In this document: piece by piece, positions 26,003-35,408 of the stretch
Layout: every line of letters begins with the position of its first letter
Position numbering within the stretch: the first letter of the stretch is position 1
Origin: an uncultured Curvibacter sp.
GTDB lineage: Bacteria; Pseudomonadota; Gammaproteobacteria; Burkholderiales; Burkholderiaceae_C
DNA: 64,000 nucleotides
Direction: 5' to 3'
Assembly (NCBI GenBank): GCA_903828535.1
Contig: CAIKMN010000010.1
Location: 124,001-188,000, forward strand
Translations under genes and position numbers: made by a program
Notes under the pieces: generated by a model
The model's input: only the letters and a program-made list of their open reading frames with translations
Database searches by the model: none
What the model was told of the DNA's origin: nothing

Positions 26003-27466
26003 TTGCACACCTTTCTTTGGCACGACTACGAAACCTTTGGCGTTGAGACGCGACGTGACCGACCGGCTCAATTCGCCGCCCTCCGCACGGATGCGGATTT
26101 GAATGAACTCGGTGAGCCGCTGATGATTTATTGTCGGCCGGCCAACGACTACTTGCCCAACCCAGAGGCTTGTCTTATCACGGGCATCACGCCTCAAGAA
26201 TGCTTGCAAAAAGGCCTGCCCGAGTTTGAGTTTGCGGCGCGCATTGAGGCGGCATTTTCAGTCCCCGGTACGGTCGGCGTGGGTTACAACACCATTCGTT
26301 TTGACGACGAGGTCACGCGCTTTTTATTCTGGCGCAACCTCATCGACCCCTATGCCCGTGAGTGGCAAAACGACTGTGGCCGTTGGGACCTGATGGACGT
26401 GGTTCGCCTGGCGTATGCCTTGCGCCCCGAGGGCATTCAGTGGCCGACCAAGGCCGATGGCTCGCCCAGCTTCAAGTTGGAGCACCTGACCCGAGCCAAT
26501 GGGTTGCAACACGACGCCGCCCACGACGCTTTGAGCGATGTACGCGCCACCATTGCCTTGGCGCGCCTCATTAAACAGCACCAACCGCGTCTCTTCGACT
26601 TTGCCTTCAGCTTGCACAAAAAAGACCGCGTGGCCCAAGAATTGGGCCTGCCCACGGCCTTGTCGGAAGCCAAGCCGTTTTTGCACATTTCAGGCACCAC
26701 GCCGGCTTCGCGCGGTTGCCTCTCCCTGTTGCAACCCTTGGCAACGCACCCATCGAATAAAAATGAAGTCATCTGTTGGGACCTGGCCCATGACCCCGCT
26801 GAATTGGCAACGCTCGACATCGAGACCGCCAAACAGCGCCTATTCACACGCAGATCTGAGTTGCCCGAGGGCATGACCCGATTGAACTTGGTCACGGTGG
26901 CCTTGAACAAGTCGCCCATGGTCGTGGGGAACCTCAAAACCTTGCGGCCTGAAATGGCCGAGCGTTGGGGCTTGAACGTGGCCCAAGGCCAGGCTTTTGC
27001 GGCCTCTGCCCAGTTGTTGCCGGATTTGAGTCACTTGTGGCGAGCCCTCTATTTAAGAGACCCCGTCAGTAGCGCGGACACCCGGGAGCTTGATGTCGAT
27101 GAAACGCTTTATGCTGGCTTTTTAGACCCCGCTGACCGGCGTCGCCTCCACCATTTGCGCAGCCTCACACCGGAAGAATTGGCGTTGGACCGCAGTGGTT
27201 TTGATGACCCGAGGTTGCCAGAAATGGTGTTTCGCTACCGTGCCCGCAATTTCCCAGACACTTTGCTGCCTGAGGAGGCCGAACGCTGGGAAGCACACCG
27301 TGCCGCCAGGTTGTTTGAAGGCGAGGGAGGCGCGCGCCAATTGGACGACTTTTTTGCCCAAATTGATCACCTGACTGAACAATTTGGCGAAGAAGGCAAC
27401 GAACGGGGGGAAGCCATTTTGGGCGCGTTGTACGATTACGCCGAAATGATTGCCCCTGAATTTTGA
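26003..27466 (+). CDS. sbcB: Exodeoxyribonuclease I
   Basis: ExoI, 487 residues, degrades single-stranded DNA 3' to 5' and acts in mismatch repair and recombination. The DEDDh nuclease motifs are visible: FLWHDYETFG (Exo I, residues ~4-13), a central VGYNTIRFDDEVTR (Exo II) and AAHDALSDVRATIALA (Exo III with the catalytic His). SH3-like and helical domains follow. The start is a TTG (MHTFLWHDYE), chosen because no ATG lies near and the family begins a few residues before the nuclease motif. It ends one base before the PLP enzyme gene. Confidence 0.94.
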   Translation: MHTFLWHDYETFGVETRRDRPAQFAALRTDADLNELGEPLMIYCRPANDYLPNPEACLITGITPQECLQKGLPEFEFAARIEAAFSVPGTVGVGYNTIRFDDEVTRFLFWRNLIDPYAREWQNDCGRWDLMDVVRLAYALRPEGIQWPTKADGSPSFKLEHLTRANGLQHDAAHDALSDVRATIALARLIKQHQPRLFDFAFSLHKKDRVAQELGLPTALSEAKPFLHISGTTPASRGCLSLLQPLATHPSNKNEVICWDLAHDPAELATLDIETAKQRLFTRRSELPEGMTRLNLVTVALNKSPMVVGNLKTLRPEMAERWGLNVAQGQAFAASAQLLPDLSHLWRALYLRDPVSSADTRELDVDETLYAGFLDPADRRRLHHLRSLTPEELALDRSGFDDPRLPEMVFRYRARNFPDTLLPEEAERWEAHRAARLFEGEGGARQLDDFFAQIDHLTEQFGEEGNERGEAILGALYDYAEMIAPEF

Positions 27467-27467
27467 T

Positions 27468-28721
27468 ATGTCTGACAGCGAAAAATCTCCCCGTCCTGAG
27501 GGTTTCAGCACCCAAATTGTCCACGCTGATCGGCGCGGGGGGGCCGAACTGGGTGCCGTTCACGCCCCCATCCACACGTCGGTACAGTATGGCTACGAGC
27601 GGGTGGAAGACCTGATCGGCGCTTTCCAAGGCACCCTCAAAGGCACCTTCAATTACGCCCGCCAAGGCACGCCGACCACGGCGGCGCTGGAGTCCAAACT
27701 CAGTCAAATGGAGCAGGGCGTCGGCTCCATCTGCTTTGCCACGGGCATGGCCGGCATTAGCGCTGTCTTTTTGACCTTACTGAAAGCCGGCGACCATCTG
27801 GTAGCCAGTCAGTTTGTGTTTGGCAATACCAACAGTTTTTTATTGACCTTGGCCGACTTAGGGGTCGAGGTCTCGATGGTGGATGTGACCAAAGCCGAGG
27901 CAGTCGCCCAAGCCATACGACCCCACACCCGCATGGTCTTTGTCGAAACCTTGGCGAATCCTGGGACTCAAATCCCCGATTTGGAAGCCATTGGTGCCTT
28001 GTGCCAAGAAAAAGGCCTTTTGTACGTGGTCGACAACACGGTGCTGTCGCCTTACGGTTTCTTGCCCGCGCAAGTGGGCGCTGGCTTGGTGGTGCATTCA
28101 TTAAGCAAAATCATCGGTGGCCATGGCGACGCTTTGGGCGGCGTGGTCACCGACACGGGCCGCTTTGATTGGTCCCAATACCCCAATATTTTTTCAGCCT
28201 ACCGCAAAGGCGACGCCAAGGGGTGGGGCTTGCAACAATTGCGCAAAAAAGGGCTTCGCGACATGGGAGGCACCTTGTCGTCGGGCGCCGCTCACCAAAT
28301 TGCGGTGGGGGCCGAAACCTTGGCTCTGCGCATGGCGCGCACCAGCGCTACCGCTCAGGCCTTGGCCGAATTTTTGCAGGAGCACCCCGCCGTGGCCAAG
28401 GTGCATTACCCCGGTTTGACCTCGCATCCTCAACACGCCATCGCCAAAAAATGGTTCAGGGGCTCTTCTTGGTTGATGTCTTTCGAGCTCAAAGACGCTC
28501 CCCAATGCCTGCCCGTTTGCAACCGACTCCAATTGCCGCTCAAAGCCACGGGCTTGGCCGACACCCGTAGCCTCATCATTCCAGTGGCCCATACCATTTT
28601 CTGGGAAGCGGGCCCCGAAACCCGCCGTGCCATGGGCATTGCCGACAGCCTGATTCGCGTCTCGGTGGGTTTGGAAGACACCGCCGACTTGATCGCCGAC
28701 TTTGACCAAGCCCTCAAGTAA
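27468..28721 (+). CDS. Cys/Met metabolism PLP-dependent enzyme (cystathionine gamma-synthase family)
   Basis: This 417-residue fold-type I PLP enzyme belongs to PF01053. Key regions are SVQYGYERVEDL, NYARQGTPTT (phosphate cup), CFATGMAGISAV, FVETLANPGTQIPD and the PLP lysine in VVHSLSKIIGGHGDALGG (about residue 211). Family members are cystathionine synthases and lyases, O-acetyl- or O-succinylhomoserine sulfhydrylases and methionine gamma-lyases; the sequence alone does not decide which. I chose the ATG at 27468, one base after sbcB, because the track start is a TTG inside sbcB. A sulfur amino-acid role is likely. Confidence 0.87.
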   Translation: MSDSEKSPRPEGFSTQIVHADRRGGAELGAVHAPIHTSVQYGYERVEDLIGAFQGTLKGTFNYARQGTPTTAALESKLSQMEQGVGSICFATGMAGISAVFLTLLKAGDHLVASQFVFGNTNSFLLTLADLGVEVSMVDVTKAEAVAQAIRPHTRMVFVETLANPGTQIPDLEAIGALCQEKGLLYVVDNTVLSPYGFLPAQVGAGLVVHSLSKIIGGHGDALGGVVTDTGRFDWSQYPNIFSAYRKGDAKGWGLQQLRKKGLRDMGGTLSSGAAHQIAVGAETLALRMARTSATAQALAEFLQEHPAVAKVHYPGLTSHPQHAIAKKWFRGSSWLMSFELKDAPQCLPVCNRLQLPLKATGLADTRSLIIPVAHTIFWEAGPETRRAMGIADSLIRVSVGLEDTADLIADFDQALK

Positions 28722-28769
28722 AATTCTGACTTTCATGGTTTGTGAATTCACAGAATAAGGAAGCAGGGC

Positions 28770-29495
28770 GTGGCCGGTCACTCAAAATGGGCAAATATTC
28801 AGCACCGCAAGGGTCGTCAAGACGAAAAACGCGGTAAGGTTTGGACACGTGTTATCCGTGAAATCATGGTCGCAGCCCGAACGGGTGGTGGTGATCTGAG
28901 TGCCAACCCGCGTTTGCGCCTAGCTGTTGAAAAAGCCAAGGCCGCCAACATGCCGGCCGACACCGTTAAGCGCAACATCGACAAAGCCACGGGCAACCTC
29001 GAAGGCGTGAGCTACGAAGAAATTCGCTACGAAGGTTATGGCATTGGCGGCGCGGCCATCATTGTCGACACCATGACCGACAACCGTGTCCGCACCGTCG
29101 CTGAGGTGCGCCACGCATTCAGCAAATACGGCGGCAATATGGGCACGGAAGGCTCGGTGGCTTTTCAATTCAAGCACTGCGGCCAGTTGATTTTTGCCCC
29201 TGGCACCGACGAAGACAAACTCATGGAAGCGGCCTTAGAAGCCGGCGCTGAAGACGTCATCACCGACGAAGACGGCGCCATCGAGGTTTTGACCAGCGAT
29301 GCCGATTTTGAAGCCGTTAAAAACACCTTGAGTGCAGCGGGCTTTAACTCCGAAGTGGCCGAAGTCACCATGCGTGCTGAAAACAACATCGAGTTGGCTG
29401 GCGACGACGCCGCCCGCATGCAGAAGTTGTTGGACGTCCTAGAAGACTTGGACGATGTCCAAGACGTCTTCCACAACGCCAATATTCAACTCTAA
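28770..29495 (+). CDS. yebC: YebC/PmpR family protein (TACO1-like)
   Basis: YebC, 241 residues, starts with the invariant [18 protein letters not shown]. Further conserved segments are [27 protein letters not shown] and [14 protein letters not shown]. Members were described as DNA-binding regulators (PmpR) and later linked to translation (mitochondrial TACO1, relief of ribosome stalling); the exact job here is open. The GTG start at 28770 is supported by the family N terminus and an AAGGAAG site about seven bases upstream. It is followed by purD. Confidence 0.95.
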   Translation: MAGHSKWANIQHRKGRQDEKRGKVWTRVIREIMVAARTGGGDLSANPRLRLAVEKAKAANMPADTVKRNIDKATGNLEGVSYEEIRYEGYGIGGAAIIVDTMTDNRVRTVAEVRHAFSKYGGNMGTEGSVAFQFKHCGQLIFAPGTDEDKLMEAALEAGAEDVITDEDGAIEVLTSDADFEAVKNTLSAAGFNSEVAEVTMRAENNIELAGDDAARMQKLLDVLEDLDDVQDVFHNANIQL

Positions 29496-29523
29496 AACGC
29501 CCTCGTTTTTCGAAAGTTATTTC

Positions 29524-30819
29524 ATGAAAGTTTTGGTCATCGGTGGCGGAGGCCGCGAGCAAGCCTTGGCGTGGAAGTTGAAATCATCACGCAAAGTCCA
29601 TCAGGTTTATGTGGCGCCGGGAAACGGCGGCACGGCCTTGGACAAAGACCTGACCAACTTGCCCATCACCGACATCAAAGCCTTGCGTGAATGGGCGCAA
29701 AGTGAACAAATCGGGCTGGCCGTCGTCGGTCCTGAAGCGCCGTTGGCGGCGGGCGTGGTTGATGAATTCCGCGCGCATGGGTTGCGCATCTTTGGCCCCA
29801 CTCAAAAAGCCGCTCAACTGGAAAGCTCGAAAGCCTTTTCCAAGGCCTTCATGAAGCGCCATGGCATCCCGACCGCTGAATACGAAAGCTTCACCGACGC
29901 GTCTTTGGCCCACGCTTATGTGGACGCCAAGGGCGCGCCCATCGTCGTCAAGGCCGATGGTTTGGCTGCAGGCAAAGGCGTGGTGGTCGCCATGAGCGCC
30001 GCTGAGGCCCATGAGGCGATTGACTTCATGTTGCTCGACAACAAATTGGGCGTGGTACACAACGCAGGGGACGACGGTCAAGCGGTTCCACGCGTGGTCA
30101 TTGAAGAATTTTTACAAGGCGAAGAAGCCAGTTTCATCGTTCTGGCCGACGGCAAAAACGTCACGGCTCTGGCCACAAGCCAAGACCACAAGCGTCTGCA
30201 AGACGGCGATGCCGGTCCCAACACCGGCGGCATGGGGGCCTACTCACCCGCCCCCGTGGTGACCGCCGATGTGCACGCCCGCGCCATGCGCGAAATCATC
30301 TTGCCGACCTTGAAGGGCATGGCCCTTGATGGCATCCCTTACACCGGCTTTTTATACGCCGGGTTGATGATCGACGCTCAAGGCAAACCCAAAACCTTGG
30401 AATTCAACTGCCGCATGGGCGACCCCGAAACCCAGCCCATCATGATGCGCCTGAAGAGCGATTTGGTCGACGTGCTGCAAGCCGCTGTCGATCAAAAGCT
30501 GGATCAAATCGAACTGGATTGGGACCGCCGTGCTGCCCTCGGCGTGGTCATGGCCGCCCACGGTTACCCCTTGACGCCGCGCAAAGGTGACCTCATCACG
30601 GGGTTGCCCAAAGACACAGAAGACGCCGTGGTGTTCCACGCAGGCACTGAAACCATTGACGGTGAAACTCGGGTCACGGGGGGGCGCGTGCTTTGTGTCA
30701 CCGCTTTGGGTGAAAGCGTCAAATTGGCGCAACAACGTGCCTACGAATTTGCCAGCAGCATCCAGTTCGATGGGGCCCAAATGCGCCACGACATTGGTTA
30801 CCGTGCCATCAAAAGCTAA
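29524..30819 (+). CDS. purD: Phosphoribosylamine-glycine ligase
   Basis: PurD (GARS), 431 residues, catalyses the second step of purine synthesis: PRA + glycine + ATP to GAR. The N domain begins MKVLVIGGGGREQALAWKL. The ATP-grasp domain shows PIVVKADGLAAGKGVVVA, the glutamate-rich IEEFLQGEEASFIVL, and FNCRMGDPETQ near the C-terminal end of the fold. The ATG at 29524 was chosen from the family N terminus; the track start is 23 residues upstream in yebC. Its last 17 bases overlap the proposed nadD start. Confidence 0.97.
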   Translation: MKVLVIGGGGREQALAWKLKSSRKVHQVYVAPGNGGTALDKDLTNLPITDIKALREWAQSEQIGLAVVGPEAPLAAGVVDEFRAHGLRIFGPTQKAAQLESSKAFSKAFMKRHGIPTAEYESFTDASLAHAYVDAKGAPIVVKADGLAAGKGVVVAMSAAEAHEAIDFMLLDNKLGVVHNAGDDGQAVPRVVIEEFLQGEEASFIVLADGKNVTALATSQDHKRLQDGDAGPNTGGMGAYSPAPVVTADVHARAMREIILPTLKGMALDGIPYTGFLYAGLMIDAQGKPKTLEFNCRMGDPETQPIMMRLKSDLVDVLQAAVDQKLDQIELDWDRRAALGVVMAAHGYPLTPRKGDLITGLPKDTEDAVVFHAGTETIDGETRVTGGRVLCVTALGESVKLAQQRAYEFASSIQFDGAQMRHDIGYRAIKS

Positions 30820-31480
30820 ACGACGCCTTGGGGTTTTTGGCGGTGCCTTCGATCCGCCGCACCGTGCCCACCTTGCCTTGGCCCATGCGGCTTTTGCTCA
30901 ACTGGGTTTGAACGAAATTTTGCTGATCCCCACTGGCCAAGCGGCCCACAGAAGCTCGACTTTGAGACCGGGAGAACACCGTTTGGCCATGCTGAAGCTG
31001 GCTTTGGTGGATGCACAAGATTCAGCGCCCCCTGGTTTTTTGGCCACCGTTGACGCGCGCGAACTCGCGCGACCCGGTGTCAGTTACATGGTGGACACCC
31101 TGCGAGACTTGCACCAAGAAAACCCAGAGGCGGATTTGTTCTTGCTGATCGGCGCCGACCAAGCCCAGGCTTTCTGCCGTTGGCACGATTGGAGGGGTAT
31201 TTTGGATTTGGCCGCGGTCGTCGTGGCACCACGTGAGACGCCAGGGTCAGTGGAAGAAGATCAAAACGGACAACCTCCCTATGAATTCCAAAGCCACCCC
31301 CCTGCGCGGGCCATCGCTTTGCAGATGCCCTTGATGCCCATCAGTGCGACCCAACTCAGGCGACAATGGGCACAATCTCAAACCGATGAAAAGCCTGAAC
31401 TCGCCACGTTGCCGCCATTGGTTGGCCCGTCCGTGGCGGGTTATATTGCCCAACACCAACTTTATAAAGCCGCTAGATGA
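30803..31480 (+). CDS. nadD: Nicotinate-nucleotide adenylyltransferase
   Basis: NadD, 225 residues, adenylates nicotinate mononucleotide in NAD synthesis. The nucleotidyl-transferase motif GVFGGAFDPPHRAHL is near the N terminus, LIGADQAQAF is central, and ISATQLRR replaces the usual ISSTxIR. I chose the GTG at 30803 (MPSKAKRRLGVFGG), which overlaps the purD end by 17 bases; the track ORF begins 72 residues earlier in another gene's frame. The stop overlaps the rsfS start (ATGA), so NAD synthesis and ribosome silencing factor are translationally coupled, as in many bacteria. Confidence 0.93.
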   Translation: MPSKAKRRLGVFGGAFDPPHRAHLALAHAAFAQLGLNEILLIPTGQAAHRSSTLRPGEHRLAMLKLALVDAQDSAPPGFLATVDARELARPGVSYMVDTLRDLHQENPEADLFLLIGADQAQAFCRWHDWRGILDLAAVVVAPRETPGSVEEDQNGQPPYEFQSHPPARAIALQMPLMPISATQLRRQWAQSQTDEKPELATLPPLVGPSVAGYIAQHQLYKAAR

Positions 31481-32196
31481 GCCCCACACCCATGACCCCT
31501 TCTGCATCTGCCACTGAATCCACCGCCAAAAAGGACGTTCAAAAACTGCAACGTGCCATCGTCGATGGGTTGGAGGATGTCAAAGGGCAAGAAATTCAGG
31601 TCTTTGATACCAGTGCCCTGTCGGCCTTGTTTGAGCGGGTCATTATTGCCTCTGGGACTTCGAACCGTCAGACCAAGGCGTTGGCTTCGAGTGTGCGCGA
31701 TGCGGTGCGTGAAGCTGGTTTTCCCAAACCCCGCATTGAAGGCGAAGAGAACGGCGAGTGGATCATCGTGGACTGTGGCGCCGCTGTGGCCCACATCATG
31801 CAACCGACCATCCGGAGTTACTACCGTTTAGAAGAAATTTGGGGCGAAACCCCGGTGCGGTTGAAATTGGGCGCGCCCAAGCCCATCTCGCCCAAAATGC
31901 TCAAGCTTGAGAAGGCGGAGAAATTACCGAAAGACAAAACAGCCAAGAAAACCGCTGCGGTTAAAACACCGGCCAAAAAAGCCGCTGTGAAAACCAAACC
32001 CACCCCGGCAAAAAAGACCACCACCAAAATTCCGGTGGTGAAAGTCGGTGCCCCCGCCAAGTCAGCCAAGTCAGCCAAGGCCACCAAGCCGGCCACTAAG
32101 CCGGCCGCCAAGACCAGCCCCAAGTCGGCTGTTAAAAAGGCCGCTGTTAAATCGGCCGCTGTTAAATCGGCCCCAGCCAAGCGCGCCAAAGTCTGA
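31477..32196 (+). CDS. rsfS: Ribosomal silencing factor RsfS with histone-H1-like basic tail
   Basis: Residues ~18-135 form a normal RsfS/DUF143 domain ([49 protein letters not shown]). RsfS binds L14 (uL14) and blocks subunit joining in stationary phase. The protein continues for ~100 residues of Lys/Ala/Pro/Thr-rich sequence ([17 protein letters not shown] and similar), giving 239 residues against the usual 105-130. The tail is encoded partly by 15-nt and 9-nt repeats. It resembles bacterial histone-H1-like C termini and would be strongly cationic and disordered. The start overlaps nadD by four bases; a second ATG lies five codons in. Confidence 0.93.
   Translation: MSPTPMTPSASATESTAKKDVQKLQRAIVDGLEDVKGQEIQVFDTSALSALFERVIIASGTSNRQTKALASSVRDAVREAGFPKPRIEGEENGEWIIVDCGAAVAHIMQPTIRSYYRLEEIWGETPVRLKLGAPKPISPKMLKLEKAEKLPKDKTAKKTAAVKTPAKKAAVKTKPTPAKKTTTKIPVVKVGAPAKSAKSAKATKPATKPAAKTSPKSAVKKAAVKSAAVKSAPAKRAKV
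32128..32172 (+). repeat. 15-nt in-frame repeat (3 copies) in the rsfS tail
   Basis: Three 15-base units of the form gctgttaaaNNggcc (32128-32142, 32143-32157, 32158-32172) encode the AVKxA motif of the RsfS tail. The upstream tail (about 32058-32090) also contains shorter 9-nt gccaagtca-type repeats. Confidence 0.8.
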
Positions 32197-32200
32197 CAAC

Positions 32201-32668
32201 ATGCGGCTTTGGGTGGTCGCTGTCGGCCAGAAGGTGCCCGATTGGGCGCAGACCGCTTGGGATGATTACGCCAAGCGGTTTCCTTTTGAGATCAAACTGG
32301 AATTGAAGGCGGTTAAAACCGAGCCGCGCGGCTCTAAAACCGTCGAAACCTTGTGGGCTGCTGAACGCGAACGCATTGAAAATGCCATCCCCAAAGGATT
32401 CAGAACCGTGGCCTTGGACGAAAAGGGCACCCCGGTCACCACCCAAGCCTTGGCGGGTAAGTTGCGCAACTGGCAGGAAAGCGGTGAGGATGTGGCCTTG
32501 GTCATTGGGGGCCCCGATGGTTTAGACCCGGCCTTCAAAGCCGCCGCCTCTGAGCGCATTCGTCTGTCTGACCTGACCCTGCCGCACGCCATGGTGCGCG
32601 TGTTGCTGGTGGAGCAGTTGTACCGGGCCTGGTCTGTCAACGCGGGCCATCCCTACCACCGTGAATAA
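32201..32668 (+). CDS. rlmH: 23S rRNA (pseudouridine1915-N3)-methyltransferase
   Basis: RlmH, 155 residues, is a SPOUT methyltransferase that modifies helix 69 of 23S rRNA on assembled 70S ribosomes. The sequence begins [15 protein letters not shown]; the trefoil-knot SAM site is [13 protein letters not shown], and the C-terminal end [20 protein letters not shown] is diagnostic. The ATG at 32201 follows the rsfS stop by four bases; the track ORF reads through the rsfS tail in another frame. rsfS-rlmH is a conserved pair. Confidence 0.96.
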   Translation: MRLWVVAVGQKVPDWAQTAWDDYAKRFPFEIKLELKAVKTEPRGSKTVETLWAAERERIENAIPKGFRTVALDEKGTPVTTQALAGKLRNWQESGEDVALVIGGPDGLDPAFKAAASERIRLSDLTLPHAMVRVLLVEQLYRAWSVNAGHPYHRE

Positions 32669-32687
32669 CGGGCTCGCAAAGCATTCC

Positions 32688-33326
32688 ATGCCACCTTCAT
32701 TTTTATATTTGGCCTCGCAAAGTCCGCGTCGACAGCAATTGTTGACTCAATTGGGCGTTGACTTGCAGTTGTTGCTGCCCAACGTGGCGGGCGACCTCGA
32801 AGAAGACGCCGAAGCCCTCGAGACCGTGCGCACCCATGAGGCGCCTGCACGTTACGTACAGCGAGTCACCGCAGCCAAACTGGCGGCTGCCCTGGCTCGT
32901 TTGCAGCGTCGGGGTTTGCCAGCCGCGCCAGTTTTGTGCTCTGACACCACCGTGGCTTTGGGGCGGGTGATTTATGGCAAACCTGAATCCCCTGCGGAGG
33001 CGGTGAGGATGTTGTCTGAGCTGAGCGGCCACACCCACCGGGTGCTGACTGCGGTGGCCGTCGCCTCGCCAAATCCTGCCTCTTCCAAGGGCTGGGTGAT
33101 GGCTCGGGCCTTGTCGGTTTCTCAGGTTCGTTTCACGCCGATGACCCCGTCGCAAATTGAGGACTATGTCGCCAGCGGCGAGCCCATGGGCAAGGCGGGC
33201 GCCTACGCCATTCAAGGCAGGGCGGCGGCTTGGGTTTCACACATAAGGGGCAGCTACACCGGCATCATGGGGCTGCCGTTGTTTGAAGTCTCCGAATTGC
33301 TGCGTCCCTTGGGTTTTATCGTTTAA
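32688..33326 (+). CDS. maf: Maf-family nucleoside triphosphate pyrophosphatase
   Basis: This 212-residue Maf protein hydrolyses non-canonical or UTP/dTTP-type nucleotides. The active-site loop LYLASQSPRRQQLL is at the N terminus, followed by VLCSDTTVALG and YGKP. The C-terminal KAGAYAIQGRAAAWVSHIRGSYTGIMGLPL is typical of the YhdE (dTTP/UTP) branch. The ATG at 32688 matches the family; a GTG at 32661 overlapping the rlmH end would add nine residues. It sits between rlmH and rng, a common order. Confidence 0.93.
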   Translation: MPPSFLYLASQSPRRQQLLTQLGVDLQLLLPNVAGDLEEDAEALETVRTHEAPARYVQRVTAAKLAAALARLQRRGLPAAPVLCSDTTVALGRVIYGKPESPAEAVRMLSELSGHTHRVLTAVAVASPNPASSKGWVMARALSVSQVRFTPMTPSQIEDYVASGEPMGKAGAYAIQGRAAAWVSHIRGSYTGIMGLPLFEVSELLRPLGFIV

Positions 33327-33335
33327 GCTTTTGAC

Positions 33336-34814
33336 ATGCTTCAAGACATCCTCATCAACTGGTCGCCGCAAGAAACCCGTGTGGCCGTGATTGAACAGGG
33401 CGCCGTGCAGGAGCTTCATTTGGAACGCCCGATGGAGCGGGGCTTGGTCAGCAATGTTTATTTGGCCAAAGTCACGCGCGTTTTGCCGGGCATGCAATCG
33501 GCTTTTTTAGACATTGGCTTGGAGCGCGCGGCTTTTTTGCATGTGGCCGATGTCTGGCAAAAGCCGGCCGAAGGCGAACTGCCCACGGCGCGACAAAACA
33601 CCACGCCGATCGAGCGCCAAGTTTTTGAGGGCCAAACCCTGATGGTGCAGGTCATTAAAGACCCCATTGGCACCAAGGGCGCGCGCCTCTCCACCCAAAT
33701 CAGCATTGCCGGCCGCTTATTGGTTTTTTTGCCGCAAGATGACCATGTGGGCGTCTCGCAAAAGATCCCAACCGAGGAGCGCGATGCCCTGCGCCAACGC
33801 CTCCAAGGGTTGGTGGGCGACAAGTCCAACGGAGGCGGTGGCGGCTTTATTTTGCGAACCAATGGCGAGGACGCCAGCGACGCTGAATTGGCGGAAGACA
33901 TTGCTTACCTTCGCAAAACCTGGGCCCGCATCAAAGAGGCCTCGGTGCGCTTGCCTGCGGGCTCTTTATTGCACCAAGACTTGAATTTGTTGCAACGCGT
34001 CTTGCGCGACTTGGTGGGTGAATCGACCCAAAGTATTCGCTTGGACTCTCTAGAGCAATTTCAAAAATTGCTGGAATTCGGCCAAGAGTTCATGCCCTCG
34101 GCGGTGCCGAAGTTGCAGCACTACAAAGGAGAGCGACCGATTTTCGACCTGTCCAATGTGGACGATGAAATCGCCAAAGCCTTGGGCAAGCGGGTTGATT
34201 TGAAGTCCGGCGGTTATTTGATCGTCGACCAAACCGAGGCCTTGACCACCATCGACGTCAACACCGGCGGCTTTGTTGGCGCTCGTAATTTTGACGACAC
34301 CATTTTTAAGACCAATTTAGAGGCCGCGCAAGCCATCGCGAGGCAATTGAGGTTGCGCAATTTGGGCGGCATGGTGGTGGTCGACTTCATCGACATGTTG
34401 CGCCCGGATCACCGCGAAGCGGTGCTGGCCGAGTTCCGTAAACAAGTGGCTCGCGACCGCGTCAAAACCATGATTGGCGCTTTCTCGCCCCTGGGCTTGT
34501 TGGAGATGACACGCAAGCGCACCCGCGAATCGCTGGCTCATTTGTTGTGCGAACCTTGCCCCGCTTGCCATGGCTCGGGTCAAGTCAAAACCGCCCGCAG
34601 CGTGACTTACGATATCCTGCGTGAAATTTTGCGTGAAGCGCGTCAGTTCAATCCGCGAGAATTTCGGGTGGTGGCCTCGGCCAAAGTGGTTGAATTGTTT
34701 TTGGACGAGGAAAGTCACCATTTGGCGGCGCTTTCCGACTTCATTGGCAAGCCCATTTCCTTGCAGGCCGAAGGCGCTTTGGGGCCCGATGCTTACGACA
34801 TTGTGTTGTTATAA
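33336..34814 (+). CDS. rng: Ribonuclease G
   Basis: RNase G, 492 residues, is a 5'-end-dependent endoribonuclease that matures 16S rRNA and decays some mRNAs. The S1 domain is near residues 35-120 (GLVSNVYLAKVTRVLPGMQSAF). The catalytic Asp residues lie in TTIDVNTGGFVG and VVDFIDM, and the Zn-link cysteines in CEPCPACHGSG. It lacks the long C-terminal degradosome scaffold of RNase E. The gene begins ten bases after maf with no obvious ribosome site. Confidence 0.96.
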   Translation: MLQDILINWSPQETRVAVIEQGAVQELHLERPMERGLVSNVYLAKVTRVLPGMQSAFLDIGLERAAFLHVADVWQKPAEGELPTARQNTTPIERQVFEGQTLMVQVIKDPIGTKGARLSTQISIAGRLLVFLPQDDHVGVSQKIPTEERDALRQRLQGLVGDKSNGGGGGFILRTNGEDASDAELAEDIAYLRKTWARIKEASVRLPAGSLLHQDLNLLQRVLRDLVGESTQSIRLDSLEQFQKLLEFGQEFMPSAVPKLQHYKGERPIFDLSNVDDEIAKALGKRVDLKSGGYLIVDQTEALTTIDVNTGGFVGARNFDDTIFKTNLEAAQAIARQLRLRNLGGMVVVDFIDMLRPDHREAVLAEFRKQVARDRVKTMIGAFSPLGLLEMTRKRTRESLAHLLCEPCPACHGSGQVKTARSVTYDILREILREARQFNPREFRVVASAKVVELFLDEESHHLAALSDFIGKPISLQAEGALGPDAYDIVLL

Positions 34815-34825
34815 ATTGTGTTTTT

Positions 34826-35383
34826 ATGGGTTTGATCGACCAAGATTCTTCGGGCCTGATTGACTGCAGAGAAGCCGATCACGCCCCAGCCATTTTGGCC
34901 ATTTTGAACGAAGCCATTGTCAATTCGACGGCTTTGTACGACTACCACCCCCGTCCCCTCTCGGCCATGAGCACCTGGTTTGCCGCCAAAAGAGCGGGTC
35001 ATTTTCCGGTCTTGGGCTGGGTGGATGCACAAGGTGAATTGCTGGGTTTTGCCAGTTACGGGACGTTTCGGGCTTTTCCGGCTTACAAATACACGGTCGA
35101 ACATTCGGTCTACATCCGTGCCGATCAACGGGGCCGGGGCTTGGGCAAGCGCTTGTTGACGGCCTTGATGGCACGAGCGCAGTCTGAATCGGCTGGCCAA
35201 AAAGTGCACACGATGGTGGGTTGCATTGACGCCGCCAATCAGGCCAGCATCGCTTTGCATACTGCATTGGGCTTCACGCATTCCGGCACGATTGCGCAAG
35301 CGGGTTTCAAGTTTGGCCGTTGGTTGGATGCGGCTTTTTACCAACGCATTTTGCCCACACCCCATCAGCCGCTGGATGATTAG
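34826..35383 (+). CDS. GNAT acetyltransferase, phosphinothricin/MddA-like
   Basis: This GNAT-fold N-acetyltransferase has 185 residues. The acetyl-CoA loop is VYIRADQRGRGLGKRLL (about residues 92-108). The segment NEAIVNSTALYDYHPR and the C-terminal ALGFTHSGTIAQAGFKFGRWLD match the phosphinothricin acetyltransferase/methionine sulfoximine acetyltransferase group. Housekeeping relatives acetylate methionine sulfone or sulfoximine; actual herbicide resistance cannot be inferred. It follows rng by 11 bases and converges on msbA. Confidence 0.88.
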   Translation: MGLIDQDSSGLIDCREADHAPAILAILNEAIVNSTALYDYHPRPLSAMSTWFAAKRAGHFPVLGWVDAQGELLGFASYGTFRAFPAYKYTVEHSVYIRADQRGRGLGKRLLTALMARAQSESAGQKVHTMVGCIDAANQASIALHTALGFTHSGTIAQAGFKFGRWLDAAFYQRILPTPHQPLDD

Positions 35384-35390
35384 ACGGGGT

Positions 35391-35406
35391 CCAGTCAAGA
35401 GACTGG
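35391..35406. terminator. Hairpin CCAGTC-AAGA-GACTGG between convergent GNAT and msbA genes
   Basis: A perfect six-base stem with a four-base loop lies in the 25-base gap between the two stops. It has no U-run on either strand, so it is only a possible transcript-end structure. Confidence 0.35.
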
Positions 35407-35408
35407 GG

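Noticed and set aside
24824-26209. 461-residue minus-strand ORF opposite clpA
   Set aside because: Shadow frame of clpA running into sbcB; no recognisable domain or ribosome site.
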